A stretch of DNA of 64,000 bases from Butyrivibrio sp. X503. GTDB lineage: Bacteria; Bacillota; Clostridia; Lachnospirales; Lachnospiraceae. Within the stretch, counting starts at the first letter, position 1, and each line of letters begins with the position of its first letter. Below, in pieces: positions 52,043 through 60,569 of the stretch. The notes under the pieces are model-generated. The model worked only from the letters and a program-made list of their open reading frames with translations, did no database searches and was not told the origin of the DNA. The position numbers and the translations under genes were made by a program. The stretch is taken from contig NZ_RAIQ01000001.1 in NCBI RefSeq assembly GCF_003625475.1, positions 1-64,000 on the forward strand, written 5' to 3'.

Positions 52043-53941
52043 CTAATCTAGTATTTCAGTAAATACTATTCCTTTCTTTGTAAGCCATGTTTTTACAGAG
52101 TCTGGTATGGGAGTGTTAGAAAACAATTCATATGAAGCACCATTCTGTTCTGCTATTCTTAATCTATCACCCATATCTGATTTAAATTTTGTCATCTTAC
52201 TAGGATTCTTTTCTAGCATATCCCAATACTGTCCGGATTTTGCTTCCCACCAACGGTTGCCTAGACCGCCATCAAATTCTCGTCCTCCTACACTAAAGGA
52301 ACCATTTCCTCCAATTTCTTTAGTTAAGTATTCCTCAAAATCACAACCTACTAATCCTTTTGCTGAACCAGCTTTCCCTGCTGCTTTTGTCGCATCACTT
52401 GCTTCTTCTGCAGCATTGCCAACCTTCTTAACAACAACGGGATCTACCGCATATTTAGCTTTGAAGAGATCCACGACTTCATTAAGCTGCGCAAATGCCA
52501 AATTGTTCATCGCGTTCAGCAAGACATTGGATCCCAAAACAGCCCAATCGGAACCGGATAAGTTGCCATCTTCAACAAGTCCATTATACACGTCTGTGGT
52601 GTCTAACATCAGATCTTGCAAGTTTTCCGCAACCTGAGTGGCCGCAAACTCACTTACTTTCAATCCTGCTGCAACAGATGCAAAATATCCCTCTGTAAGA
52701 AAATACAATATCGCCTTAGCTGTGAAGTTGCCTGTTTCATACGCATCAGAATTCTGAAGCTTTGCATTTTTATTTGCAAGTTTTCGTACAGCATCTTCTT
52801 GTCCTATATAACTTTCAAAACTTTCTTTTATATCTTTTACACCTGATAATGTATTCGTCCCAAATGTATTATCTATCATTGTCGCGCCGATTTCACCAAC
52901 GCCCCCGAAAATAATATCCGAAGCTGCATATCCTGCAAATGCAGCTGCATTACTAAACATATTGAAAAGTCCCTTACCAAACGATATGGTAGGAGAACAT
53001 TTATTATACAATGCACAAGCTTTTTCATAGCGTTCCTTGTCTTCATCATCTTGAAAATCAGGTTTATTACCATTCATTTTTTCAAAACTATCAAATTCTT
53101 TAACCGCTATTTTCCTAGCTTCTGCTACCTCCTCAGGAGTTAACTTATAATCCGGAGATAGCCATTTATCAACTTTGGGATTATCAAGAATAGAAAGATT
53201 AGTTGTATTACCGTTCTCTCCATTTTCAGCATTGGCAACCATTGCCTTCGCACCAACCGCCGCACCGGTTGCAATAGCATTGAGTGAAGTGTCATCCACC
53301 TCCGGCGTTTTAGGATCAATTCCAAGAAGTTTATTCCCGGTTTGTATTAAAGCCTGCTGATAATCGTAAATATACGCCTTTATACCGGATTTGTTTAGAG
53401 CCTCACAGGCATCAGTATCAAATTCTTCAAACTTCTTGATAGTCTTATCAATATAGCCGTTAGGACCGGAAAAAGCACTATAGGCATCTCTTGCGTCCTG
53501 ATAGCTTGGCTGAGTAAAATCAACGTCACACTCTTCCGAGAAGTTATCCTGAAGATATTCGGCTATATTTTCAATGTTTGCCCCATGTTCGGTGACAACT
53601 TTTCTATAACCTTGAAAATCCTTTTTTACGCTCTCGAGAATGTCAGTATCTATCCTTGCTTTCGGCGAGGAATCAACCATATCTTCGAATAAGTCTTTAG
53701 TGTCCTTAAACCTGGAAAGAACCTTGTTCTGTATTACAAGATTCTCTTTATGGAGCCTTCTCTGACTACGGTCGATACATCCTTTTGCCGTTTCAGCCAT
53801 AACCCCCTTAAATGTACCGTTATTAGCGTATTTATTGTAGGCCAATTCAAGATCCAAGGCACTAAACTTGTACCCATTAAGAGCGCTACACAAATCGCCC
53901 ATGAAACCTGACACCTCTTCGGCGTCATATCTCCTTCCCAT
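52043..53941 (-). CDS. LXG-type polymorphic toxin with PD-(D/E)XK-like nuclease C-terminus
   Basis: A 632-residue protein without signal peptide. Residues 1-~210 are helical and begin MGRRYDAEEVSGFMGDLCSA, like LXG targeting domains of type VII secretion (T7SSb) effectors. Residues ~300-480 have Gly/Ala-rich hydrophobic segments (IIFGGVGEIGATMIDNTFG). The C-terminal ~105 residues hold FEEYLTKEIGGNGSFSVGGR, then EFDGGLGNRWWEAKSGQYW. Asp in FDGG and Glu-x-Lys in WEAKSG form a D...E-x-K nuclease centre as in restriction-endonuclease-fold toxins. The operon order (two small helical genes, toxin, immunity genes) supports this. No ESX machinery genes are in the window. Confidence 0.85.
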   Translation of the reverse strand: MGRRYDAEEVSGFMGDLCSALNGYKFSALDLELAYNKYANNGTFKGVMAETAKGCIDRSQRRLHKENLVIQNKVLSRFKDTKDLFEDMVDSSPKARIDTDILESVKKDFQGYRKVVTEHGANIENIAEYLQDNFSEECDVDFTQPSYQDARDAYSAFSGPNGYIDKTIKKFEEFDTDACEALNKSGIKAYIYDYQQALIQTGNKLLGIDPKTPEVDDTSLNAIATGAAVGAKAMVANAENGENGNTTNLSILDNPKVDKWLSPDYKLTPEEVAEARKIAVKEFDSFEKMNGNKPDFQDDEDKERYEKACALYNKCSPTISFGKGLFNMFSNAAAFAGYAASDIIFGGVGEIGATMIDNTFGTNTLSGVKDIKESFESYIGQEDAVRKLANKNAKLQNSDAYETGNFTAKAILYFLTEGYFASVAAGLKVSEFAATQVAENLQDLMLDTTDVYNGLVEDGNLSGSDWAVLGSNVLLNAMNNLAFAQLNEVVDLFKAKYAVDPVVVKKVGNAAEEASDATKAAGKAGSAKGLVGCDFEEYLTKEIGGNGSFSVGGREFDGGLGNRWWEAKSGQYWDMLEKNPSKMTKFKSDMGDRLRIAEQNGASYELFSNTPIPDSVKTWLTKKGIVFTEILD

Positions 53942-53955
53942 TATATACTCTCTCC

Positions 53956-54348
53956 TTATTGCTCTTGGTCGTTCGCCTGTTGCAGTTTCTCTATCTCGTG
54001 CTTTAAATGTCTGATCCTTGCTTTACATTCCTTAATCTTTTCTTTAAGATTTGCGATAGCTGTCTCGATATCACCAAGGAGCTGATCCGTTTCATCTTGT
54101 CCGTTCTTAGTCTTTTCTTTTATATTATCCTGATGATCCTTGGCGTCTTCCTCGCGTTTTCCCCTCCACTTGGAAGCTCTCGTCATGTCATAATCTTTCT
54201 CGGGATCATATGCATCATTATTGATGGTATCTTTTTCGTCTTTTATTTCATCGCGTTTTTTCTCAAGCTCTTCAATAATTTTGTTATATTTATCTATCCT
54301 TTCCTCGAGCTCTTCTATTTCCTGCTCCATTTCACTTATGCTTTTCAT
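53956..54348 (-). CDS. Coiled-coil LXG partner protein (DUF5082-like)
   Basis: A 130-residue, highly charged coiled-coil protein (MEQEIEELEERIDKYNKIIE at the start, LKEKIKECKARIRHLKHEIE at the end). In LXG operons a small coiled-coil protein of this kind binds the toxin's N-terminal domain and delivers it to the secretion apparatus. It is 14 bases before the toxin and 2 bases after the next partner. Confidence 0.78.
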   Translation of the reverse strand: MKSISEMEQEIEELEERIDKYNKIIEELEKKRDEIKDEKDTINNDAYDPEKDYDMTRASKWRGKREEDAKDHQDNIKEKTKNGQDETDQLLGDIETAIANLKEKIKECKARIRHLKHEIEKLQQANDQEQ

Positions 54349-54350
54349 AT

Positions 54351-54659
54351 TTATTCCCCATTACTGTCCTGCTCAACCTTTATGCTTTTGCTCAGTGCCT
54401 TGTCAGTATTAACCACACTGTCTCTTAACTTAAAAAGAGCAGCGGGAAGCGAATATGAAGATTGCTTTTTATAAAGCTCTTCTGTTGCATAAACACTATC
54501 AAGAACTTCTTTCATAATCTTACCGACATCAGTGCCTCCCCATGTCTTGATACTTTCAAGAGGCTTTTCCGCCAATTGACATGAAGAAGCCTTGTTTTTT
54601 ATCTCATTAACAATTCCGGTATATACAAAAGTGTCTATGTATAGTGAATGATCTGACAT
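54351..54659 (-). CDS. WXG100-like LXG partner protein, 102 residues
   Basis: A 102-residue helical protein with a central KTWGGTDVGKIMKEVLDSVY between two helices, in the size range of WXG100/TIGR04197-like partners that head LXG operons. It is followed after two bases by the coiled-coil partner. The role as a targeting chaperone is inferred from the family layout. Confidence 0.75.
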   Translation of the reverse strand: MSDHSLYIDTFVYTGIVNEIKNKASSCQLAEKPLESIKTWGGTDVGKIMKEVLDSVYATEELYKKQSSYSLPAALFKLRDSVVNTDKALSKSIKVEQDSNGE

Positions 54660-54685
54660 ATCCCGTGCTCTTTCTTTACTCTATA

Positions 54686-56092
54686 TTATTCTTCAAAATC
54701 AAGTGTTTCCAGTTTGTCTTTGTCTAATGCAAGTCCTCTTCCGTCATGTTCATCATCTCCGAAGGGGATGTGAAGGTAGTCAATCTCGGTGATGTCGTAG
54801 GCTTCGCGCCAGCCGATATCGCCGTCTGCGTTTCTTTCTATTTCATTTGTGATAATGAAGACGTCGTCACCAAAAACAACGGCTTCGTCTACGTAGTGAG
54901 CCTGTGAGCTGCTTGTAGGCTCGGAAATAAAGGATTTCATAAGTACGCTTGGGTGATCAGGCTTACTGTAATAAACAAGATCTCCTGTCTCGCTTTCGGA
55001 AAGTACAACCTCTCCGCCAAGATGATCAGCCATAGCCAGTTTGTCTTTTCCGTCAAAATAGATCTTGGGAGCATCAAAGCTGCTTGCTTCTGTCGATCTT
55101 CCTATCTTAACGAAAGAAAGACTGTCCTTAAGTCCCGTATTTACTTTGTAAATTTCATAGCCCGCGTAATAATGACCGCTTCCTTCATAGTATCCGAGCA
55201 TAATATATGCATCGTCTCCCTTACTGATAAGCTGCTCGAATTCAGGATTTGGCTCATATACAAAGTCATTTGCCGCAAGATCAAGCTTACCGTAATCTGT
55301 GCAGCTTCCGGTTTCATCATAAGAAGATACAAAATACTTCTTGTCTTCATAGCAGTTCTTCATTACAAAAAGATTGTTTCCCACATATCCGAACACGGAT
55401 GTATAGTATCCTTCTCCGTCCTCTATGGATGCAATCTCTTCACCGTCATAATAAATATGAACAACACCTACCTGACATCCGTCCTCTTCAATATGCTCGC
55501 TTGTCACGATTCCTTTTCCGTCATCGGAAACCGCAACGGGTGAACCTACGAGATACGGCCTTTTGTCGGGTCCTCCTATCGTACTGAGAACAGATCCTTC
55601 CTTGCTGGGTTCAGAAAAAACAAATCCGTCGGTCACAGCAAACATCTTGCCGTTTCCGAATGTTGTTCCGACGCATTCGCTCACGCCGTTATCCAGATCA
55701 TAGCTCATGATCTTGGCCTGAACCGCCTCGTCTTTTTCTGTTATACTGCCGCCCAAGGTAGGTCTTTCGATACCTTCTGTATTAAAAACTCGATAATATA
55801 CTTTATCGCCGACTCTTACAAAGTAGCTTCCGTTATTTTCTACTTCTCCTTCTTCAAAAGCCTTGGCAAATATGCCTTCTTTATCGGATTTAACGGCATC
55901 TTTAGAAGCACCTGATATATTAGCCCCGGCACTTCTTGTAGTGCTGCCTTTGGCTATCTTATCCTGCGCACTTATAACATATACTTCATCCTGCGCAGTA
56001 ATATCAGGCTCTTTCCTGTCTCCGCACCCTGTTGCCATAAAGCAACAAAGCGCCGCCGTCCCTATTATTTTGGCGATTCTCTTTCTTCTCAT
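54686..56092 (-). CDS. Lipoprotein of 468 residues upstream of the LXG genes, propeller-like
   Basis: The ATG at 56092 has GAGAGGT upstream; the frame is open to 56173. Signal peptide with lipobox ATGC (Cys about residue 22). The mature part reads as repeated beta strands (GKMFAVTDGFVFSEPSKEGS, VYEPNPEFEQLISKGDDAYI, LAMADHLGGEVVLSESETGD) and is likely a beta-propeller. It ends 26 bases before the WXG100-like gene, so it appears to be in the same transcript as the toxin. No function known. Confidence 0.75.
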   Translation of the reverse strand: MRRKRIAKIIGTAALCCFMATGCGDRKEPDITAQDEVYVISAQDKIAKGSTTRSAGANISGASKDAVKSDKEGIFAKAFEEGEVENNGSYFVRVGDKVYYRVFNTEGIERPTLGGSITEKDEAVQAKIMSYDLDNGVSECVGTTFGNGKMFAVTDGFVFSEPSKEGSVLSTIGGPDKRPYLVGSPVAVSDDGKGIVTSEHIEEDGCQVGVVHIYYDGEEIASIEDGEGYYTSVFGYVGNNLFVMKNCYEDKKYFVSSYDETGSCTDYGKLDLAANDFVYEPNPEFEQLISKGDDAYIMLGYYEGSGHYYAGYEIYKVNTGLKDSLSFVKIGRSTEASSFDAPKIYFDGKDKLAMADHLGGEVVLSESETGDLVYYSKPDHPSVLMKSFISEPTSSSQAHYVDEAVVFGDDVFIITNEIERNADGDIGWREAYDITEIDYLHIPFGDDEHDGRGLALDKDKLETLDFEE

Positions 56093-56183
56093 TCTACTTA
56101 CCTCTCCCTCTCCCTCATTTAAAGTTCGAATAATAAGTGTATCCGCTTGCCAAAACGCAAAAATCGGCGGCATAACCCTAAGG

Positions 56184-56480
56184 TTATACAGCCCAAGTTT
56201 TGCAATTCTGACTGTAATAAAGATCTACATCAGCCGCAGCGTCGTACAGACTGATGAGTGAGGATAGCTTGTTACGCTCCGAAAGCGCACTTGTCGCCCC
56301 TATAACTCCGCCTTCGGAAGTCGGAATCGTATCACTGTCGATAAGCCTGATCACTGTCTCCATACTGTCCTTGTACTTCTCCAGATAACCTGCATCGGCA
56401 GAATCAACAAGCTCCTTGGCAGCCTTGGTCTCTGCAACCAGTCTGCCCATCTTTTCTCTTAAGATTTCCTTATTATTCAT
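56184..56480 (-). CDS. Small helical protein, 98 residues, first gene of the LXG unit
   Basis: Begins MNNKEILREKMGRLVAETKA at 56480 with GGGGAAAT upstream; an open frame to 56537 has no support. Two long helices with a short middle (TIPTSEGGVIGA), similar in size to ESX-type WXG100 proteins but without a clear WXG. It lies 91 bases before the lipoprotein gene. Confidence 0.65.
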   Translation of the reverse strand: MNNKEILREKMGRLVAETKAAKELVDSADAGYLEKYKDSMETVIRLIDSDTIPTSEGGVIGATSALSERNKLSSLISLYDAAADVDLYYSQNCKTWAV

Positions 56481-56550
56481 ATTTCCCCGTCTCTTTCCTT
56501 CTATATTTTTTAAACTAAAGAATCCATTTATAAGCATTTTTCTTGACGTG

Positions 56551-56562
56551 CAACATTAGTTG
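56551..56562. promoter_or_regulatory. Short palindrome upstream of the LXG unit
   Basis: CAAC-ATTA-GTTG lies about 70 bases before the first gene of the LXG unit; TTATAAATGG follows on the minus strand and may be part of a promoter. A regulator site is possible, but the support is weak. Confidence 0.3.
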
Positions 56563-56598
56563 CTCTTCACATTTCCCCCAACCAATGTTACCGTTCGT

Positions 56599-56645
56599 AT
56601 GATATGGCTCAGGTTCTTTGCGCATAAGAATCTGAGCCATATCAT
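56599..56645. repeat. Long inverted repeat (20-bp arms) upstream of the LXG unit
   Basis: The arms ATGATATGGCTCAGGTTCTT and AAGAATCTGAGCCATATCAT pair over 20 positions with one G-U-type mismatch and a 7-base loop. There is no T run on either side. It may be an RNA hairpin, a regulator target or a remnant of a small mobile repeat. Confidence 0.75.
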
Positions 56646-56777
56646 ATTTATTCCCCTATATTCCACCTATAAAGATACTCTCTCCTTTTGTGAAGCCTTT
56701 CTTAATAATTGTATTTTATACCAAGTTTTGAATTATTGCAATACTTTTAACAAAAATTTCAAAACTTTTTGAAAAGA

Positions 56778-56853
56778 AGTTCTGCTCTCGCATTCGCTCG
56801 CCAGAACTAAGTAGTACACCACGACTCGAAAAAACCGAGTCTGGTGATTACTT
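56778..56853 (-). repeat. Two hairpins following the ABC operon terminator
   Basis: Hairpin 1 (56778-56808) pairs AGTTCTGG.CGAGCG with CG..GAGCAGAACT around AATG. Hairpin 2 (56809-56853) pairs TAATCACCA.ACTCGG with its complement around TTTTTT. With the terminator at 56854-56890 they form three consecutive stem-loops in about 110 bases. Hairpin 2 shares GGTTTTTTCGAGT with the valS leader hairpin A. Confidence 0.65.
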
Positions 56854-56890
56854 AAAAACGGCCGGAACCCATTGAAAGGTTCCGGCCGTC
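56854..56890 (-). terminator. Terminator of the sugar ABC operon
   Basis: Twelve-base perfect arms (ACGGCCGGAACC and complement) with an 8-base loop are followed on the minus strand by TTTTTAAG, about 80 bases past the permease stop. Confidence 0.92.
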
Positions 56891-56972
56891 GTGTGATGTT
56901 CGTAGTTAATATGAAACTATATTGTATAGGCTATGGTTATTTATTTTTTGGTTAATTGGTTGGTTATATCAG

Positions 56973-57926
56973 TTACTTAACTATCATTCCTGTCTTTCTG
57001 TCTGCGAATACAGCAACCATTACAAGGAATACGATACCCATTATAAGCTGTTGAGTCTTAGGCTCAATCTTCATCATTACAAGTCCTGCGGTAAGGATCT
57101 TGTATGTGAGTGCGCCGAGGATAATGTTATAGAACTTAACCTTAGCACCACCGTTAACGGGCATTCCGCCCAGAACCAGAGCTATCATTATCTGAGTCTC
57201 AAGCTGGTTTCCTGCGGTGGAGGTAACGGAACCAACTTTGATACTGTTGATAAATGCCGCAAGGCCAGTGATCATTCCGGCTGCCATGTAAACCAGCATC
57301 TTGGTTTTTTCTACTCTGACACCTGCAAATCTTGCAGCTGTCTCGCCGGCGCCGATTGCCTTGAGTCTGTTTCCGAGTCCTGTGTATTGGAATGCGAAAA
57401 ATGCCGCAACCAAGATCAGGATTGTAAAGGTCAGATTAAATCCAAGTGTATTATATGAGGTGATATTGGAAACTCCGTATACGGGAGTCTTTGTCGTGGC
57501 GTAGGCTACAACACCACGGAAGAGGTACATGTTGCATATTGTAACAATGAAGGATGTAATCTTCCTCTTTACATTAAAGAATCCATTGATCAGTCCGATC
57601 AAGCCACCTGTGATGACACCACAAAGGATGGCAAGTATTATGTTGTAATTAGATAAATAGCATACCACTACGGAACATACACCAAGCATGGAGCCTTGGG
57701 AGAAGTCAAGGCCACCCATGGTCATAACCATAAATACGCCCACACACGCTATAAGAAGTACATAGGACTGCGACAGTAAAAGTTTAAGATTTCCTACTGT
57801 ATAAAGACGTCCTTGTGTCAGTATTGCAAATAGAACGACGATAAACATAAAACCGGCAAAAGGCATTACATTTCTGACGATCGGCCGCTCCATGAAAGGA
57901 ACACTTATTTTTTTCTCATTTTCCAT
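56973..57926 (-). CDS. Sugar ABC transporter permease (RbsC-like), second permease
   Basis: A 317-residue protein of the BPD_transp_2 / RbsC family with about nine helices. GGLDFSQGSMLGVCSVVVCY and GLINGFFNVKRKITSFIVTI are typical, with the EAA-like loop near GAGETAARFAGVRVEKTKML. Two permeases plus a double ATPase and a binding protein make an intact CUT2-type importer. The substrate is probably a monosaccharide or furanose. Confidence 0.92.
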   Translation of the reverse strand: MENEKKISVPFMERPIVRNVMPFAGFMFIVVLFAILTQGRLYTVGNLKLLLSQSYVLLIACVGVFMVMTMGGLDFSQGSMLGVCSVVVCYLSNYNIILAILCGVITGGLIGLINGFFNVKRKITSFIVTICNMYLFRGVVAYATTKTPVYGVSNITSYNTLGFNLTFTILILVAAFFAFQYTGLGNRLKAIGAGETAARFAGVRVEKTKMLVYMAAGMITGLAAFINSIKVGSVTSTAGNQLETQIMIALVLGGMPVNGGAKVKFYNIILGALTYKILTAGLVMMKIEPKTQQLIMGIVFLVMVAVFADRKTGMIVK

Positions 57927-57938
57927 AATCGGCCTCCC

Positions 57939-59435
57939 TTATACCATGTTCGCGATAAGATCTGTGTCCTTCAGATCTTCCGAACGTTTAAATTCGCCGC
58001 TTTGACGGCCGTTCTTCATTATTATTATTCGATCAGCCATACCAAGAAGCTCTGAGATTTCCTCTGAGATCATGATTATTGACTTACCGTTCTTTCTCAT
58101 TGTATCCATCATCTGGTAGATATCGGCCTTAACCTTGACGTCGATACCTCTTGTAGGTGAATCCAGAATGACGATATCCGAATCCTTTCCGATCCATCTT
58201 GCAAGCACGACTTTCTGCTTGTTACCGCCGGAAAGAGCTGACATAAACTGATGTACTCCCTCCATCTTGGTACTCATCTGCTTAGCAAACTTCTCTGCAA
58301 AAGCCTTTTGATCTTTACCGAAAAGGATGTGATTTTTCTTAAGATCTTCAATAGAAGGAAGGCAGATGTTATCCTGGATAGTGTCATTTATTACGAGCGA
58401 CTCGTTGTCTCTGTCCTTGGATGCATAAGCTATACTGTGGTCGATCGCTGTCTTGATGTCATTGATCCTGGTTCCATCCGAAAGGGTAACACTTCCCTCT
58501 CTGTAATAAGATGCTCCGAAAAGAGCTTTCCCCACTTCATGCATTCCACACTCGGAAAGGCCACCTATTCCTATGATCTCTCCCTTATGCAGTTCTATAT
58601 TGAAATCTTTGATTTCTCCCGGTACCGTAAGGTGCTCACCCTTTAAGACCACTTCATCCGATACCTTCTCACCGTAGTCCGTACGATAGTAGTTATTGCT
58701 CATCTCACGTCCTACCATGAGTTTTTTAAGATCGTCCGTAGTAACTTCGCTGCTCTTTACGGTATCGATATAAACACCGTCTCTAAGAACGCTGATGCTA
58801 TCGGACTGCTCTATTACTTCATCAAGGTCGTGCGAGATAAAGATAACGCATCTTCCGTCATCCTTGGTCTCCTTCATAACCTTGAAAAGTTCTTTTCTTC
58901 CTTTTTCTCCGAGAGCCGTTGTAGTCTCGTCAACTACAAGGATCTGGGGTTTAAAGTGAGTCGCCTTTACGATCTCAATAAGCTTTCTGTCCTCAAAGTT
59001 GTATTTATCAATGAGGTTTCCTGCTTTGATATAGCCAAAGCCGTAGGAATCAAGAAGCTCCTGTGCTTTTTTGTTCATAGCGTTGGTGTTCTTAACGCCG
59101 CACTTGGTAAACTCATCTTCTTTTCCCAAGAAGATATTCTCGGCTACGGAAAGTCCCGACAATGTTCCAATCTCCTGAACGATGATCGCAACGCCCTGAT
59201 AGTTTCCGTCTACCTGATTTCTTGCGTTTACTTCTCTTCCGTTTAATGTAAATTTACCGGTATCCTTGTGATATATTCCCGTAAGACAGGAAGTAAATGT
59301 GGATTTACCGGAGCCATTTTCGCCGATCAGTGCATGGATCTCTCCTTTGTAAAAGTCGAGAGTGACATGATCAATGGCATGCGTTACGCCAAAATTCTTA
59401 TCGATTTTTTCGGCATGAAGTAATACTTCGCTCAT
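57939..59435 (-). CDS. Sugar ABC transporter ATP-binding protein (RbsA-like, two NBDs)
   Basis: A 498-residue duplicated ATPase. NBD1 has Walker A GENGSGKST (residues ~38-46) and Walker B ILVVDETTTAL, but the ABC signature region reads YNFEDRKLIEIVKA in place of LSGGQ. NBD2 has a degenerate Walker A (GIGGLSECGMHEVGKALFG, usual for RbsA) and a good signature LSGGNKQKVVLARW with Walker B IVILDSPTRGID. So each composite site has one weak element. It sits between the two permease genes. Confidence 0.92.
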   Translation of the reverse strand: MSEVLLHAEKIDKNFGVTHAIDHVTLDFYKGEIHALIGENGSGKSTFTSCLTGIYHKDTGKFTLNGREVNARNQVDGNYQGVAIIVQEIGTLSGLSVAENIFLGKEDEFTKCGVKNTNAMNKKAQELLDSYGFGYIKAGNLIDKYNFEDRKLIEIVKATHFKPQILVVDETTTALGEKGRKELFKVMKETKDDGRCVIFISHDLDEVIEQSDSISVLRDGVYIDTVKSSEVTTDDLKKLMVGREMSNNYYRTDYGEKVSDEVVLKGEHLTVPGEIKDFNIELHKGEIIGIGGLSECGMHEVGKALFGASYYREGSVTLSDGTRINDIKTAIDHSIAYASKDRDNESLVINDTIQDNICLPSIEDLKKNHILFGKDQKAFAEKFAKQMSTKMEGVHQFMSALSGGNKQKVVLARWIGKDSDIVILDSPTRGIDVKVKADIYQMMDTMRKNGKSIIMISEEISELLGMADRIIIMKNGRQSGEFKRSEDLKDTDLIANMV

Positions 59436-59446
59436 GTCTCTCCTCC

Positions 59447-60394
59447 TTATTTAACAACTTCACCCTTGATAGGCTTGATGGTCATAGTTACGATTGCAAG
59501 AAGAACCACACCGGTTACGATGTTCTGAACGGTTGTAGGAGCTCCGAGAGCAACGAAGCCCTGGAAAAGGAGCTGGATGATAAACTCACCGATCACGATA
59601 GCAACTACCGGATGTCCGTACTTCTTAAATGCGAGTCCAAAGAACGTTCCCATAAGAGGCGGGAAGTTACGTGCCATAGATGCAAGGTTGGATTCACTTG
59701 TCATGGAAGTTCCGTATGAAATTGTAAGGATTGATTCGATACCAACGAAAAGTCCGCAGAGTACAAATGCTACAACCTTGTATTTATCAACATTAACACC
59801 CATGTTCTTGGCAACAACTTCGTTGGAGCCGATAGCATAGGTATAAGTTCCTATCTTGGTGTACTTAAGAATGAATCCGCAAAGGAAAAATGCGAAGAGT
59901 GCCAATATAAGATTCCATGGATAATCGCCAAAGGCTCTGTAAGCAGATCCCAGTATGACGTTTTTCTCATTGGTAGCATAAATGGAAAGTGCCTCATAAA
60001 CAAGGGACAATCCCGCTGTTACGATAAGTGATGAAATTCTAAGCTTAATATATACAAGTCCGTTGAGGAGACCTACAAGCACTCCGCTTATCATCGGAGC
60101 AATAAGAAGTCCCACATAACCGAAACGATTACTCATATTTACTGCAAGCACCGATGAAAGCACGATGTTTGCGCCCACACTCATATCAAAAGGTCCCATT
60201 ACGCATATAAAATAGAGACCACAGCCTCCGACCGCGTAGATCAGTGCTGTTTTTAAATAGGTTTTTAATCTGTTAAAATCGCCGAATGTCTGTGGTGCAA
60301 GTGTCTTGAAAATTGCCCAAAAAGCAAACGCGATCAAGATCAAAATCAGAAGCCCGAAAATTTGGCTCTGTTTGAATTTTTGAAACTTACTCAT
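59447..60394 (-). CDS. Sugar ABC transporter permease (RbsC-like), first permease
   Basis: A 315-residue membrane protein of the RbsC family (MGPFDMSVGANIVLSSVLAV, GLLNGLVYIKLRISSLIVTA, GSNEVVAKNMGVNVDKYKVV). The ATG at 60394 has GGGAGG 5 bases upstream; the frame is open for five more codons. It starts after a hairpin that separates it from the binding-protein gene. Confidence 0.92.
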   Translation of the reverse strand: MSKFQKFKQSQIFGLLILILIAFAFWAIFKTLAPQTFGDFNRLKTYLKTALIYAVGGCGLYFICVMGPFDMSVGANIVLSSVLAVNMSNRFGYVGLLIAPMISGVLVGLLNGLVYIKLRISSLIVTAGLSLVYEALSIYATNEKNVILGSAYRAFGDYPWNLILALFAFFLCGFILKYTKIGTYTYAIGSNEVVAKNMGVNVDKYKVVAFVLCGLFVGIESILTISYGTSMTSESNLASMARNFPPLMGTFFGLAFKKYGHPVVAIVIGEFIIQLLFQGFVALGAPTTVQNIVTGVVLLAIVTMTIKPIKGEVVK

Positions 60395-60485
60395 AAAATC
60401 CTCCCGCAAGAGTTTTGTTATAGATTATAGATGTGTTGTTTGGTTGTACTTTGGTTTGTTACTGCTGTTTCTTTAAATATATGCC

Positions 60486-60523
60486 GTATTCCCCGGATGG
60501 CGGAAAATACGGCATTTTTTAGT
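60486..60523. terminator. Intercistronic hairpin between binding protein and permease genes
   Basis: The arms ATGCCGTATT and AATACGGCAT have 18 bases between them. On the minus strand it is followed by ATATTTAAAG and probably causes partial termination or stabilises the upstream message, giving more binding protein than permease. On the plus strand it is followed by TTTTTT. Confidence 0.65.
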
Positions 60524-60569
60524 TTTTTGCTTTACGCTGTATACCCTTCTCTAAAAATGTATACGCTTC

